A DNA stretch of 64,000 nt, taken from Leptodontidium sp. MPI-SDFR-AT-0119. Its lineage: Eukaryota; Ascomycota; Leotiomycetes; Helotiales; Leptodontidiaceae. The notes below the pieces were generated by a model, which did not search any database, was not told where the DNA came from, and saw only the letters and a program-made list of their open reading frames with translations. Every line of letters starts with the position of its first letter. Position 1 is the first letter of the stretch. The stretch lies in contig JAHLEZ010000017.1 in the NCBI GenBank assembly GCA_020726505.1, positions 930,001-994,000 on the forward strand, given 5' to 3'. The position numbers were made by a program, and so were the translations under genes. This document shows, piece after piece, positions 1-11,800 of this stretch.

Positions 1-566
1 GCATAAGCGACAGCTGGATGGAGGACTGAATGGGCATGGATGGATGAGCATGGGTGTGTTTGTAATACTTTTGTATATGTAGGGATGAGGCTGGTGATGG
101 CGTTCATGGAATTTTTACAATCGTGACGATATTTTTGAGCTTTAAATGGGATCTTGAATGTGAGAGAGACTATGTAGATGCTTCTTGAGGTATTGGTCTG
201 AAAGAAGTCAGGGACGAAGAATGGCTTTGCCTCAAAATTACTCATCTGGTGATGATTTGCCTCTCCGTTGTGTTCTTCCGTTTTGAGACTGTTCTACTTT
301 TTATAACAATTTTCGTTCTGATTCAGCGACTCTAATTGAGCACCACCATGCATCATGCCCACTGACACTGATTTGCCATGATTACCTGTTGAGATATTGG
401 CCTTTGTGTGGCGTATAGAGACGTTTCTAGACTGGACATGATGGTTGTTCAGCTGAGGCTGAGAAGCCTCATGTAATTGTACCCCCCTGTGCAAATAAAT
501 AAATATACAACAGCCTGGCCCCAGACAGATGCACCATTTTGATACCCATAAAAACTAAGTCTCATT

Positions 567-3500
567 ATGGCAGATGGACCTGAGTGGGGGGAAGGGATGG
601 GAGAGAGTAAGTTGATTGAAGGTTCATTCATCCGAGCCAGCTTTTAAATCACAGGCGTATTGACACGCACAAGTTCTAATTCATGAGCAGGCCCACCCAC
701 CCCGTCTGGTGTGCCAGACACTGTAGCATATAATGGAACGACTGAATCCACCGCTTCAGGAATTGCAGAAAGGGATTTCGCCTTCAATTACGAGGACGGT
801 CTGATACCTGTTGAAGATGGCGATACACCCACTCCAGTGGCACCCCGGACCGTACACTTCGAGCCGACTCTCAATAACGAAGAAAGACTTCTTCAAGGCA
901 ACTTACAGAAGCTCCTTGAGCCACCGGCTTTCAATAAATTTGCCATGCCTCCCGATCCCATGGCGTTGGCGGCGAGGCCCTGGAACGCGAGGCCCATTAT
1001 TAGTATGGAAGAAACAGAAGCGGAAAAAAGCCAAGTCCCGAACAAGCCGAAGAATTCGGTGCTTAGTATTCCAAGCTCCAGGCAGAAAGTCCCCAAGGCA
1101 TTATCCAAACCTTCATCCAAGGTAACCTGGGTGCCGGCCCCAAACCAGGACCAACTGCAGGGTTATCGAGGCGTCGAGGAGGCTTTTGCAGCCGACCAAC
1201 CTAGCGTTAAGTGTACGTTTGGCTTGATGAAAAATGGCTTACACAGTGAGCCATCTCTGTCTTTCATCACGGAGGAATTTGAAGTTATGGAGGAGTCTGA
1301 TGACGATTATTTCCCTCGACGCTTGGGGCTTCAGTTGGAGATATCTACGGGGCTTGTGTTTTTGTGAGTGACTCACAATATGATGCTTGGTTTGGCTTGG
1401 CTTTGTTATAGAAAGAGAAATAACTTATAGGATAGGGTGATTACGAATTGGCAAGCTTGGTTTCTCCCGCATCTGCTTGAGGCCATTCCATCGTTTCCAG
1501 TGGATACTGTTCTGCATCTCCACAGGGCCAGCGCAACGACTATGCTCCCGTTGGTGAATGTCGAGAGTGGAGGTGAGAAAATGCGCATGCTCAATGAACA
1601 AGAGCGTTTCTAACTGTTTGAAGAAATATCATGTGTGATGGAACATGTGGATGTTGGGACGGAGGGTCAAGGTTTCAATGTCGGAACCACTAAAGCCCAA
1701 TGTTTACCATTAGGTAAAATACCTCGAAATATAACAACAGACACGAACTGTATCCTGAATGACTAACTTCCCCCAGTTGTCTGGACATCAGCTATGAACG
1801 GTTTAAGCACAGCCAATACTCGACCACTAGCCGTCGTCATCAGCGTATCTACCGGAAACATCAGCTCCAAGATATCAGGGCATTATCAACAACATAAGTA
1901 CGAACGATGGAACCGTCTGAGCAACAATCAGATATGGATCTACCTCGATCTCTACTTCCTCTTCACGCGCTGGGATCGGATCTGGGGCGCGATGAAGCAA
2001 AACCTGAATGCGCGAATCGAGGAGATCCACAGCCGCAAGAATACAATCTCAATCATTGAACACACGCGCCAGCTGCATACGGATAATAATGACATGATCA
2101 GTCTGAGAGAGCATTTGAGGATACATCAGGCGTCTTTAGATGTGGTGATGAAGCGAGCTCAGGATTGGCCTGAGCCGAGTGGTCCAAGAGCGAGTCATAG
2201 CCTACTCACTCGACTGGATGATGCCTTTCGGTTGTTGAATTACTATGATGTGACGGCCTCTACTCTATTGGAACAACAGGGGAATTTACTCAGTCTTGTG
2301 AGTAGAATCCCAATACTGAACAAACCACAGCGTGGTTGTATCAAGACTAACACAAGCGAAAAGACGTTCAATCTGGAGACCGCAATCCAAGGACAAGCAG
2401 TTGCTCGGCTTAATGCTCTTGCATTCGTTTTCCTTCCTTTGAGCTTTGTAGCAGTGAGTTACCTCATGTCCTATACATTCAAGCACACGTTACTGAACTC
2501 GTCCTAGACAGTCTTCGGGATCACAACATTCACAGCACCCGCCCGATGGTACCCAGTCGCCGCTGCTCCTGTATTGATAACTACAGTAGCTATAGCATGG
2601 ATAGCCAACAAGATCTTCGCCTCAGAAGCATCTCCAAAGTCCCACAGATCAGCACTCCAAGACCTCGAAACATCAACTACAGATGCCACTCAGCCAACTA
2701 GAACTCCATCGCGGGGCCTCACCACATGGAGGGGCTTGCGAGGAAGGAAGAAGAGTCTCGCCCAACTATCCTCCCCATCCGACTCTACTGACCGTCCCAC
2801 ACAACCAAGCTTAAGTCTGAACGACCCATCGCGCATCTCGAAACCAGTCGGGAGAGCAACACTGCAGTCACTAGAAGTAGCAGGCTTTGCTCCCCCGAGG
2901 TCAACTGCCCCTTTCATCCCACACCCTTTCATGACCCATGAACCTACATCGAATCGTATAGAAGTCCCTGCTTCAAATATTGCTCAGATTCGGCCTCCTA
3001 TCCCCTTCAGTGCGACTCGCACAGGCCTTCAGGTTGTGCCGCCTGAAGGTAAGTGGGCCCCCATTACAGGGCATGCAGGGGGTTCAGCAGCCTGAGTTTG
3101 GTGGGGCTCGCTTAATTAGCGACTCGCTACAGGGCCACTTACAGCGCTCTTCAGGCTGTGCGACGAATCGCACTTAAGGGGATACCTGTGCAGGTTCAAC
3201 AATTTCGCTCCTCCCCGGGTGGGAGGACCGCCTTATCCAGTATCCCCAGAACGACACTTAGCGATGCCTTACCCTGCATCTCCAGGACAACCGCCAGTAT
3301 CACCAGTATCATCCGAGGACTCGACTCGTTTACCGCTTAGTTCCACTGAATGTATTATCCAATTAGGTCGAGACATAGACTCCTCGAATGGCCATGGGCT
3401 CGTCGAAGGAGATGGCACTAGTGCGGCAGAAATCCAACAACAGGCGATAGTGGGTGAAGCTACAATAAACGTGCAGAATGATTCTCCTCTGGATCAATTA

Positions 3501-3614
3501 GTATCGAGTCTCGCGACATCCGCAGCGTCTGGAACAGAGCAACAACTCCCTGAAAGAAATGAGACGCTGGCAATCATAGCTGAAGAGAACGAGGAGTCAG
3601 CAACTTCTGCTTGA
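567..3614 (+). CDS. CorA-like Mg2+ transporter-type membrane protein, seven exons
   Basis: Hand-built model: exons 567-606, 691-1363, 1436-1572, 1624-1713, 1777-2453, 2508-3048 and 3133-3614; every junction agrees in phase and the model gives 879 residues. Introns are 51-84 nt; the one at 1714 has a GACTAAC branch and CCCCCAG acceptor. The C-terminal part carries the pattern of fungal CorA-like proteins: a helical stretch (IYLDLYFLFTRWDRIW), then QGQAVARLNALAFVFLPLSF running across the 2454-2507 intron into VFGITTFTAPARWYPV, and a second hydrophobic segment (ITTVAIAWIANKIF). This matches the family's two closing membrane helices. The GMN-type loop motif reads VFGIT, as is common in these divergent members, so Mg2+ transport is not assured. 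The acidic N-terminal part and proline-rich tail are not recognised. A MITE-like insertion covers 3001-3182; without the 3049-3132 intron the protein would stop at 3095 (734 residues). The first exon and last exon are the least certain. Confidence 0.7.
3001..3182. mobile_element. MITE-like element with TA target duplication
   Basis: The two ends are inverted copies: TCCCCTTCAGTGCGACTCG at the left and CGAATCGCACTTAAGGGGA at the right (17 of 19 positions agree). Both flanks are TA (2999-3000 and 3183-3184), as expected of Tc1/mariner-type insertion. Further in, CCTGAAG and GTAAGTGG recur inverted at both sides, so the whole 182 bp can fold back on itself. No coding capacity is seen. It sits inside the 3' coding part of the CorA-like gene. 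Confidence 0.75.
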
Positions 3615-4211
3615 AGACGGGGAGGGACTTGTGAAATCGTACATAGACTCATACATGTACGGACTTTTGTATACATCATGATATGGGAAACATTGCTGCA
3701 CCCTCTCTTACTCGTGACAAAGTTGTATCGAGTGCAATTCGCAATTACAACCTGTGGAACTCCTTCTACCTACTACAATACAGCATTAGCGCAATAGCCT
3801 CTTTTTTCGATGTACGAAGATGGGCATCACAGGTTTGTAAGTATCGTAAATTAGACATCAGAGATTTCACTTATTGTGGAATCCCAAGTAAAGTAACATT
3901 TGGAACTTATCTAGGTATTTCCTAATAGAAAGTTTTCGTTGTTCATTAATCCCCACAGTATACTTTATCTACCTAGGTAGTATCTATGGTCGTAGTATCC
4001 CATGCGTCCAGACCTAACTTCGCAAGGTGTGATGTCTGGACATCAGGCTTCTCGCTAAGGTACGTATCCGCGCAAAAAATCCACTCGACTCCACTCCACA
4101 CTCCATATCCATAAAAAGAAAAAAATTTCCATAGGGTATCTAGCTTATCTACCAAAATAAGTAATATTTCTCCATCGAACCAATCATCTCTCAGAAAGAT
4201 CGATACTCAAT
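3615..4211. other. Intergenic, nothing recognised
   Basis: AT-rich spacer between the CorA-like gene and the tRNA. Only short reading frames without family features are present. Confidence 0.6.
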
Positions 4212-4325
4212 TCCCGACTGGTGTAGTGGTTAGCATTTCCGCTTTTCAAACGAAGAACTATCTTTCCAGCAAAGCAGTCTTCAAGAAAAACGCGGGAGAC
4301 CGGGGTTCAATTCCCCGGTCGGGAA
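4212..4325 (+). tRNA. tRNA-Glu (anticodon TTC) with 42-nt intron
   Basis: The acceptor stem pairs TCCCGAC (4212-4218) with GTCGGGA (4318-4324), with A4325 as discriminator. The D-arm reads TGGTGTAGTGGTTAGCA, typical of eukaryotic tRNA-Glu. The anticodon stem TCCGC (4238-4242) pairs with GCGGG (4292-4296). The loop is TT-TTC-A, giving anticodon TTC at 4245-4247. The T-arm CGGGG-TTCAATT-CCCCG is perfect. The intron 4249-4290 lies one base 3' of the anticodon, the canonical place for nuclear tRNA introns. Confidence 0.93.
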
Positions 4326-5304
4326 GACACAATGGTTATTTACATTTTTATCCTTTTTTAAGGCTCTTGTTATATTCGCTGGATTTTAAAAATACGTTTT
4401 TGGTGGAAGGGGGATACCGCAAGTAGAATTTTATTTTTGGTATGAATAACCCTCTCCGTGTCTTTTCAATCCACATGAAGGCATGCTCTGGAGGATTACC
4501 TATCGATACGAACTTCAATTGAGCACTCAGGAGATTAGCCTAGATATTTACCAACTTCTTTGCGGTTGAGTATATTTCCGTATTTGCACACCTCAGAGAC
4601 CGGCCTGCCAAAGATACACCACTCAACGGCCGCGTACTTGGACTGCAGCCTGAAGGCTACCCACCTACCTGCTGCTATCACATGTGCCATGGCTCATATC
4701 TTCGACAGCGCAACTGTCCCCGTTCGCAGAACCCAACTTTGGTTCCATAGTCGACGCAATCATTACCGTTCTAATTGCACATCGGAAGAGGCCAGCTCTG
4801 GAGGGTGCTTGGAGATGCCTGGTTCCTTGGTTCCCTTGCCCTCGCTCGAGTTTGATTTTTGGAGGCATTTTCACGAGGTTGGGCGTTGTTCCCACCCCGT
4901 TTCTGATGTGGAAACACCACGCACTCATTCTTTAGCTAGTTTTACTGAAAATAGTTGTGTCCCGTATCTTCGTCCTCGTCGATGCGGCACGCCCAGAAAA
5001 ATGTCACTCTTTAGGCACATATGCCCCATCCCCCATTTTATGCAGTCTCACTTTGTGATAATGTCTGGTTTTTTGCATTGCACGTCGGCTGTCGTGTAGC
5101 CTATAAAGCAAATTGTGGCACATTGGGCCGTCGCACGTTCACATAAGTTAGAGGTTAGGTCTTACTCGTACATAAGGCGCGCACCACCCCAGTCCTCTCC
5201 TACCTCGAGCGATTCAATGCTTCTTTACTCGATCAGATAGTTTCTTCGCAACGTATATTCCCTCAAACACTCCATAGCCAAAACTCAAAGCCTCACACGA
5301 TGCT
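4326..5304. other. Intergenic, upstream of the APH-like gene
   Basis: No convincing gene. Reading frames at 4560-5099 (+) and 4665-4928 (-) lack domains and overlap each other. Confidence 0.55.
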
Positions 5305-6798
5305 ATGAACGTCAACAAGCGTCATGAGCTCATCCACGGAGTTCAAACGAAACTTTGGGTCGACAAAGTGAACGACGCTCGTGTAGATGGCCGTCTCCCC
5401 GACTGGGTATCGACCTTTCATCCCGATGGACTCTCCTGTCACCTCGAGGGCGCCTTTATCCATGGTGGATACAACGTCTGTCAAAAGATGGCTTTTAGCG
5501 ACGGCACCGTGTGGCTACTCCGCCTTCCTCTCATCGGCAATGTTTGTGATGAGTACGCTGACGAAAAGGTTGCCATGGAGGTTGAGGTGCTGAGTCTCAT
5601 CCGTGAGAACACTACTATCCCCGTCCCGGATATCAAGGCCTGGGGTCTTGCTGTCGACAACCCGCTCGGCTTGGGTCCGTTCATCATTATGAACTTCATC
5701 GAGGGCGTAAGCCTCAATCATCTTCTTAGGAAGAACAATGACACAAGGCTCATCAAACCAGATATTAGTGATGGGATATCTAATTCCTCTATAAGCAGTT
5801 TGCTCATATTTTGCTCCAGCTCTTCAAACTCGACTTTGATCGGATCGGCAGTTTGCCATCGCCCAAGACTGGATTCCCCGTGCCAATACGCCCTTTGACA
5901 TTCAAGGTACATGACATCCTACAAACCGGAGGAGTCAATACGCTCGGTGCGCCAAGACACTTTTCTCACGTTCCCTAAGATTTTGGATTCGTCAAGTTAA
6001 GGCGCTAACGATCTCTGTCTAGATGATCGAAGCAAGGAATTCTCGACCACAACCGAGTACTTCCAGTACCTATTCGACCAGGATTGGAAACAACTCCTTT
6101 CTCAGCCGAATTCAATAGGTGGAAAATATACTGGTAGAGCTAAGTATGCGTCCTTTAAGGTCTTGAAATCCTTGATACCTGATCTCGTCGAGCGAGACTA
6201 CGATCGCGGCCCGTTTAAACTCATTTGCGACGATCTTGGCCTAGCGAACTTGATCGTTAGGAGCGAAGAGGACTTGACTGTCGTTGGAGTAGTAGACTGG
6301 GAGTGGTCGTACGTCGGACCGGCTCAGCTGTTTGGCTCGGCGCCGTGGTGGCTTCTGCAAGATCGACTGAACAACTGGGACACTGACCTAGACGAGGAGG
6401 AGCTCCCGGACATCCTCGCCCGATACCAGAGGTACTTGGAGATTTTCAAACGCGTGCTAAAGGAGGAAGAGGAGAAGATATCAGGTGGGGAGACAGCACT
6501 CTCTGACCTCGTGAGGCGTTCCGAGGATTCGGGGGCCATGTGGCTCCACATGATGCTCTCATGGGGTTTCAATCATCCCCACAGTCTCCCCTTTTCGCAG
6601 TTGCGACATCACATAGGTGACGAGAAGTGGGATCAACTCGAACTGCCATTCTTCGAAACAGAAGACATAGACAAATTTACCGAGCAGAAGATGGCCCAAA
6701 TGGAGCAGTATGAGCAAGACTTAGAGAGGACGAAGGCAGATATGGCGGATGTAGATAATCAAAAGATGACAGCGGAGGAATTTGTTGCCACGCTTTAA
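5305..6798 (+). pseudogene. Aminoglycoside phosphotransferase/choline-kinase-like protein, one base missing
   Basis: Two exons, 5305-5946 and 6023-6798, with a 76-nt intron carrying a CTAAC branch site. The N-terminal lobe matches fungal APH-family proteins (WLLRLPLIGN; FIIMNFIEG). The catalytic part reads ICDDLGLAN with D at about residue 284 and N at about 290, then VVDWEW near 306, equivalent to the HxDxxxxN and DFG motifs; C replacing H is normal in the fungal branch. The frame breaks near 5782: ISDGIS is followed, one base out of step, by FLYKQFAHILLQLF. Exons sum to 3n-1, so one base is missing; restored length would be about 472 residues. Either a young pseudogene or an assembly error. 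Small-molecule phosphotransfer is inferred from the family; the substrate is unknown. Confidence 0.8.
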
Positions 6799-8856
6799 TG
6801 ATAGATTCCAGTGCTTTACTTGTTCCCTTTTTTTGGCTTGATGTTCTTTTAGCTTTACGTGCCTAGGGATTATAATCTAGTAAAACCCGACTCCAATTGA
6901 TTTTTCTATACCTACGAATAATACAAGCATTCGCTAACCCCGAATACCCTCAAGTTTATCTTCATACGAGGAGGCGAATCAGATAAAATAGGATTCTGGG
7001 GAATAAATAAAGCCGATCAAGATAAGAAAAGCGTTAGGAACCGGTATTATTATTAAGTACAATCAAAGGAGAGAAGTTGGTATTAAACGAAGGAGGAATT
7101 ATGTTTAGTCGATTCAGCAACAGTGAGTCGGGGGACTACGAAGAAAAGTATTTCGTAATTTTAATTTATTCTCGTTACTTAATCTTAGCCCTCCAGACTC
7201 CCTTCGAAGAGAGCTAAAGGTCCGTAGATGGCATCACAGATACCGTAGGTGTTGAGCTCGCCGTTCTTGTTCCTCTTTTTTCTTTTCTTTTTCTTTTTGG
7301 TTAGGCTTGGGCGGATTTCTGAAGCAACAGTCAGTAAACAAGATATTTATTATCTATTTACAATAAATTGCAGTCTCATACACGTGTTCGCTCACGCCGT
7401 TCCATCGCACACATTCTCTAAACTAAAAGTGACTTGACATTAAGTAAGAATTGCTTAAGAACTTAAGTCATCAATCCTTCTCCATTTCCTTCTTCTATTG
7501 ACTGCCTCCTTTTAATACACCAAGTCTATCTATCTATCGACTTACTAAACGAATCACATAACATTCGTGCCTCACAACTCGCAAAGTCCTACAAACCGCA
7601 ATTTCGTCCTGGATATAAAACAACGGGGACCCGGCCGCAGATATAGCACAAGAGATAAGATATTATTTTTCAAGCTATCATTCAAGCTCAATACCTATCG
7701 ACTTCTATTAGCTTGATACGACCCAAAACCGTTTATGCACCTTTCTTGAAGCTTTTTCGAACTTTCTTAAAGAAGGGTATTTTTTAAGTTAAGCTCGGGA
7801 GAAGAAGCCGGAGAATGAACTTGAAGGAAGAAAGAGGAGATTCTATTCTACTGTGGAGGCGAAGGGCGGAGGGAGTGGAGTGGAGCCAAGCGAATGGAGT
7901 GGCCTGAATGGGAGTGGCGAGAATAATGCTTCAAGAGGCTATGAAGTCGGGGAGGAAGTTAAAATTTTCAATTCACAGGAGGACCATTAGAAATGGATCT
8001 CTGATAGCTGATGGATGGAGTGAGAGTTTTGAATCATTTATATTATTTTTCTTTCTTTCATCTTTTGTCCACTCATCTTCCTTACAATAGGCTCAAATGA
8101 TTCCCATCACGAGCTCTCACTCCTTCTCTTCCCACTAGCGTCCCCCATATGTCCTAATATATACTTCCATACCCGATCCTCTCGCCCTTTCCCATCACAA
8201 ATCAGAGAGCCACCTTCCAACATCATCCAGTGCCACAAGCACAGGCCAGCTGAACCCAGCACACCTCCTTCATACCATCCATCTGCTCACATCCAACAGT
8301 ACACGCTGCATGTATGATACACATTCCAGCTCCACCACCAAGAAATAAACCCCCGATTCCTCAAATGAACATCCCACTCAGAAAGAAGAGAAAAAAAGCG
8401 TTCCCATACCGACAGAGAAAGAGGAGAGACATAAACACATCCGTCAGTCCGTATCTACTTTGAATTAACCCCATGAGCAAGAACGCACAAAACATCCATC
8501 CCGCCAGCAACGAGAAAGAAAAAACACACGGATAAGTAGTTGGACACGAACAGAGAACGCCAAGTATTCCCTTTCCATTCTTTTTTTGAAGGCCGCCACG
8601 AGGCAAAATGTGTACTTCTCCATACCGAACAACCAGCATTTCGAAAAAGTAAAAAACAAAAGCAGGCAGGACATCATGTAAACATTATCTTCTTGGCTCG
8701 GTTGCTTTTCACGAGCAAAGGAGAGCAGTACAATACAATACAATCCATGCAGTGCATGCATGCAAGCATAAAAGAGAAAATAAATGACAAGGGTATATGC
8801 GTCAAGTAAACATTTTCTGCCTCTCAGGAAAGGCAGAGACAATGGAAAATATTTGT
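6799..8856. other. Intergenic between convergent genes
   Basis: About 2 kb of 3' flank for both neighbours. The first part is AT-rich. A short (TACAA)3 tract lies near 8729. No coding signal was recognised. Confidence 0.6.
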
Positions 8857-11800
8857 TTAGAACATGCCACCTTCGATGGGGCGGGGAGGACTACCTGAGC
8901 CTGGTGGGAATGTGCCTGGCATGGCTGGGCTAGGTGCTGCATTTGCAGCTTGTCGGGCTCGAGCGTTAAGGTTTCCACCTTCGCTGGAGCTCTTGCGAAG
9001 CTTTCCTCGGACCTTGGGCTTGGACTCGCCTTCATCTGCCGAGAAAGTGGACATTTCTTCTGTGGATTGCGTGGCGGCGGGCATCGAGTGGATCTCATCG
9101 TCGTCTCTTCGGCCCATGAAGCCGCCGAACATTGTCCGTGTTTGGCGACGCTTGGGGTTCACAGGAGGAATCGGTGGGGCGTTGATTTCACTGCCGTTGG
9201 TAAGGGAAGACCCTGGGGGAAGATTGACCGTGGTAATTCTCGAGGTGGATGAGATGAACATGGGTTCTGAAATGTCGGACTTGTTGATCGACTTCTTACG
9301 CATCGAGGGAGCTCCTGGAAGCGAACCTCCTTGCCCGGTAGGTGTGTTGGTTCCAGAGCCAGCTGGCGATGGCTGTACCAATGCCGGGGTTGGGTTGACC
9401 ACGAATGGAGCAGTAGGAGAAGGTCTTGGTGCTGCACCAATTTCGATACCCTCATTACCGATTTGGAGATTTGGCAATTTCTCGAAGTACCCAGCAGGAG
9501 TCGACTTGCTGTTGCTTCGAGACCGGTTGGAACCCATCATTGGAGACGGAATTGGAGATGGTGATGCTGGCAGACCCATTCCAGGAGGACCAGGGGATCT
9601 TGGCATGAGACGTGTTGGGCGCTCCTCATATCCTAGACTTGTACTTGACGTTCCCTCAGCCATGGCCTTTGCTAGGTCATCTCTATAAGCACCAGTGCGA
9701 CTCTTGGAACGGCCACCGGACGTATCAGATCCCGATCGATCTCGAGAAGCATTTGAAGGAGGCCGTGACCCAGAGCGGTTCGTCCCATTGCTGTCTTTGC
9801 TCTCTTGACTACTACTACCATTACGATGAGTATAGGTCACTGGAGGGGGCTTTCTTTCTCTGCTTGGAGTCCGATGCCGAGGTCGCATATGCGACGGGAC
9901 TCGCTCGCTCTGGTCCTGATTGCGGTAGAAGTTCTCCCTACGTGGACTTACCATGCGGTTGTCCATACGGTTGTCCATCCTGTTGTTCATTCGGTTGTCG
10001 ATTCGATTGTCCATTCGCTGATCCATTCGTTGGTCCATACGGTAATTGTCCATTCGAGAGTTATCACGAGAATTGTCAACCCAAGAGTTATCCATACGCT
10101 GATTGGCCATTCTCGGTCTCTCCCTCTCTTTTCGTTGAACGGGCCACTCCTGATCGCTCTCAGAGCCGAGTCTTTGCTGATGTCTATTCGCAACCTCCCG
10201 TTCTCGGTCCCGTTGAGCTGCTCTACGTGCCTCTCGGAAAGCTCTGGTCGGAGGTGTTGCATCTGTCGCGCGAACCGGCTCTCTCTCCTCTTCCTCCTGA
10301 TTCCAAGGACTGTCCTCAAACTTCGACTTTCCGGGTGATGGAGATCCACTCGTGATGGTTGCATTACCAATACCCAGCATCTTCATGGCCTTCGATGTTG
10401 GAGCTTCCTTCGGTCTCCCTACCAAAGAACCTCTGCTAGTCTTGGTTTTCAGAAGTCCTAATGCATTATTCTTGACCTGGTGTGCGTCTTTTGGCCAATC
10501 GGCTGGGTGCGGTGGAAGTGAGATTGTGGACCCGCTTTCACTCTCAACCATGCTCTTCATCTTCTCCTGAACCTTACGCCTTCGGGAAGCAAGCTCCTCC
10601 TGGAAGGCTTGGTGCTCCTTCTGGGTTTCGGTACTGCCCTCTCGAATGTGTCTGCTCTCCATTTCTCTCTCCCAAGATGCATTTCGTGGCTCGTTTACTG
10701 AAGTGTCAATATTTGGTGAGCGAACTGATAGAGGCGGTGGTTGAGATGTACCCCCGTTCATCAAGTTCGCAGAACTGTCCTCTCCATAGTTGCTCTCCTG
10801 ATCCCAGTCATTATCCCAAGGAGTACTCTTTGTGCTGTACTCGTTTTGCGGCATCGATTCATGAGCGTCAGTCGGGAAGCGAGAAGCGAAGTGAGCAGAT
10901 GGAACTCCTCCGTAAACCGATGATGTATTGCTGTCAGACCGCAAATGCTGACGAATACTACCCAATCCAGGACCTAGTGTAGGTGAGTCCGCAGGTGGCT
11001 GTGCGGACTTTGCAGAAATCGGCTGTAAGCTCATGTTGGAAACATCAGGGCTGGCAATTGCTGGACTTAGATCTGACTGTAAGCGATGTGCTGGATGCTG
11101 TGACTCGTCTGGTCGGTCAACCTGAACTCGTTGGTCAGGGTGGTAAAGATGGGATAGATCGAGGGGCTTTGGGTGATTCCTGAATCTGTTCTGTTCCGGG
11201 CCAAGGTCGTTAGGCGAGGCGGAGGATGCACTATCAGGAGAAGCGAGGAAAGTACCAGAAGACATTGCTTGAGATTCTGGGACGGTGATATTGCTCATTG
11301 GTGCTTCTGGTATACGATCATGGGGAAGGAATGTTCTTTGTGCTGACGAGTTGGATCTTGACCTAACTGAACCATATGTGGAATTGGATTCAGCACGAGT
11401 GCGGCTTGACATTGGTTGCTGTTGCGGGTTTCGAGGAACGAACGCCCGTGGCGGTGAATTTTTCCTCGCAGGTGGTGCATCTCGGTCCTGCTGCATCTGA
11501 AGCTGTCTCTGAGAGTACTTGTTCTCATCATATGGAGCCGGCTTCGCGAAAGCACCCAAAGCTGTAGCCTTTCCTCTGTCGTTTGGCTGCACGGGTAAGA
11601 TTCCATGTTCGTCATACTCGCTCATTGGAGGGCTGAGAGGGGGAGAGGCCATGCCGAATGGTTTCGAGGCTGCATTGCTATTCTTCCGAACACCAAAGTC
11701 AAACGTTCCCATTGCAGTACCAGTAGGTGGCGGGCTTGCTGCTCGTAAATTTGGCATGCTTTGCTTTCCAGCGATTTGGCGGTCCCATCTATCACCAGGC

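Noticed and set aside
1364..1500. Alternative intron of the CorA-like gene ending at TTTCCAG 1500
   Set aside because: The next exon would close at a stop soon after; the 1364-1435 intron continues an open, protein-like frame and fits the later junctions.
9612..10355. 247-residue plus-strand frame with many Cys, Tyr and Pro
   Set aside because: It is the mirror of the DNRM-repeat part of the 1318-residue minus-strand gene and has no domain.
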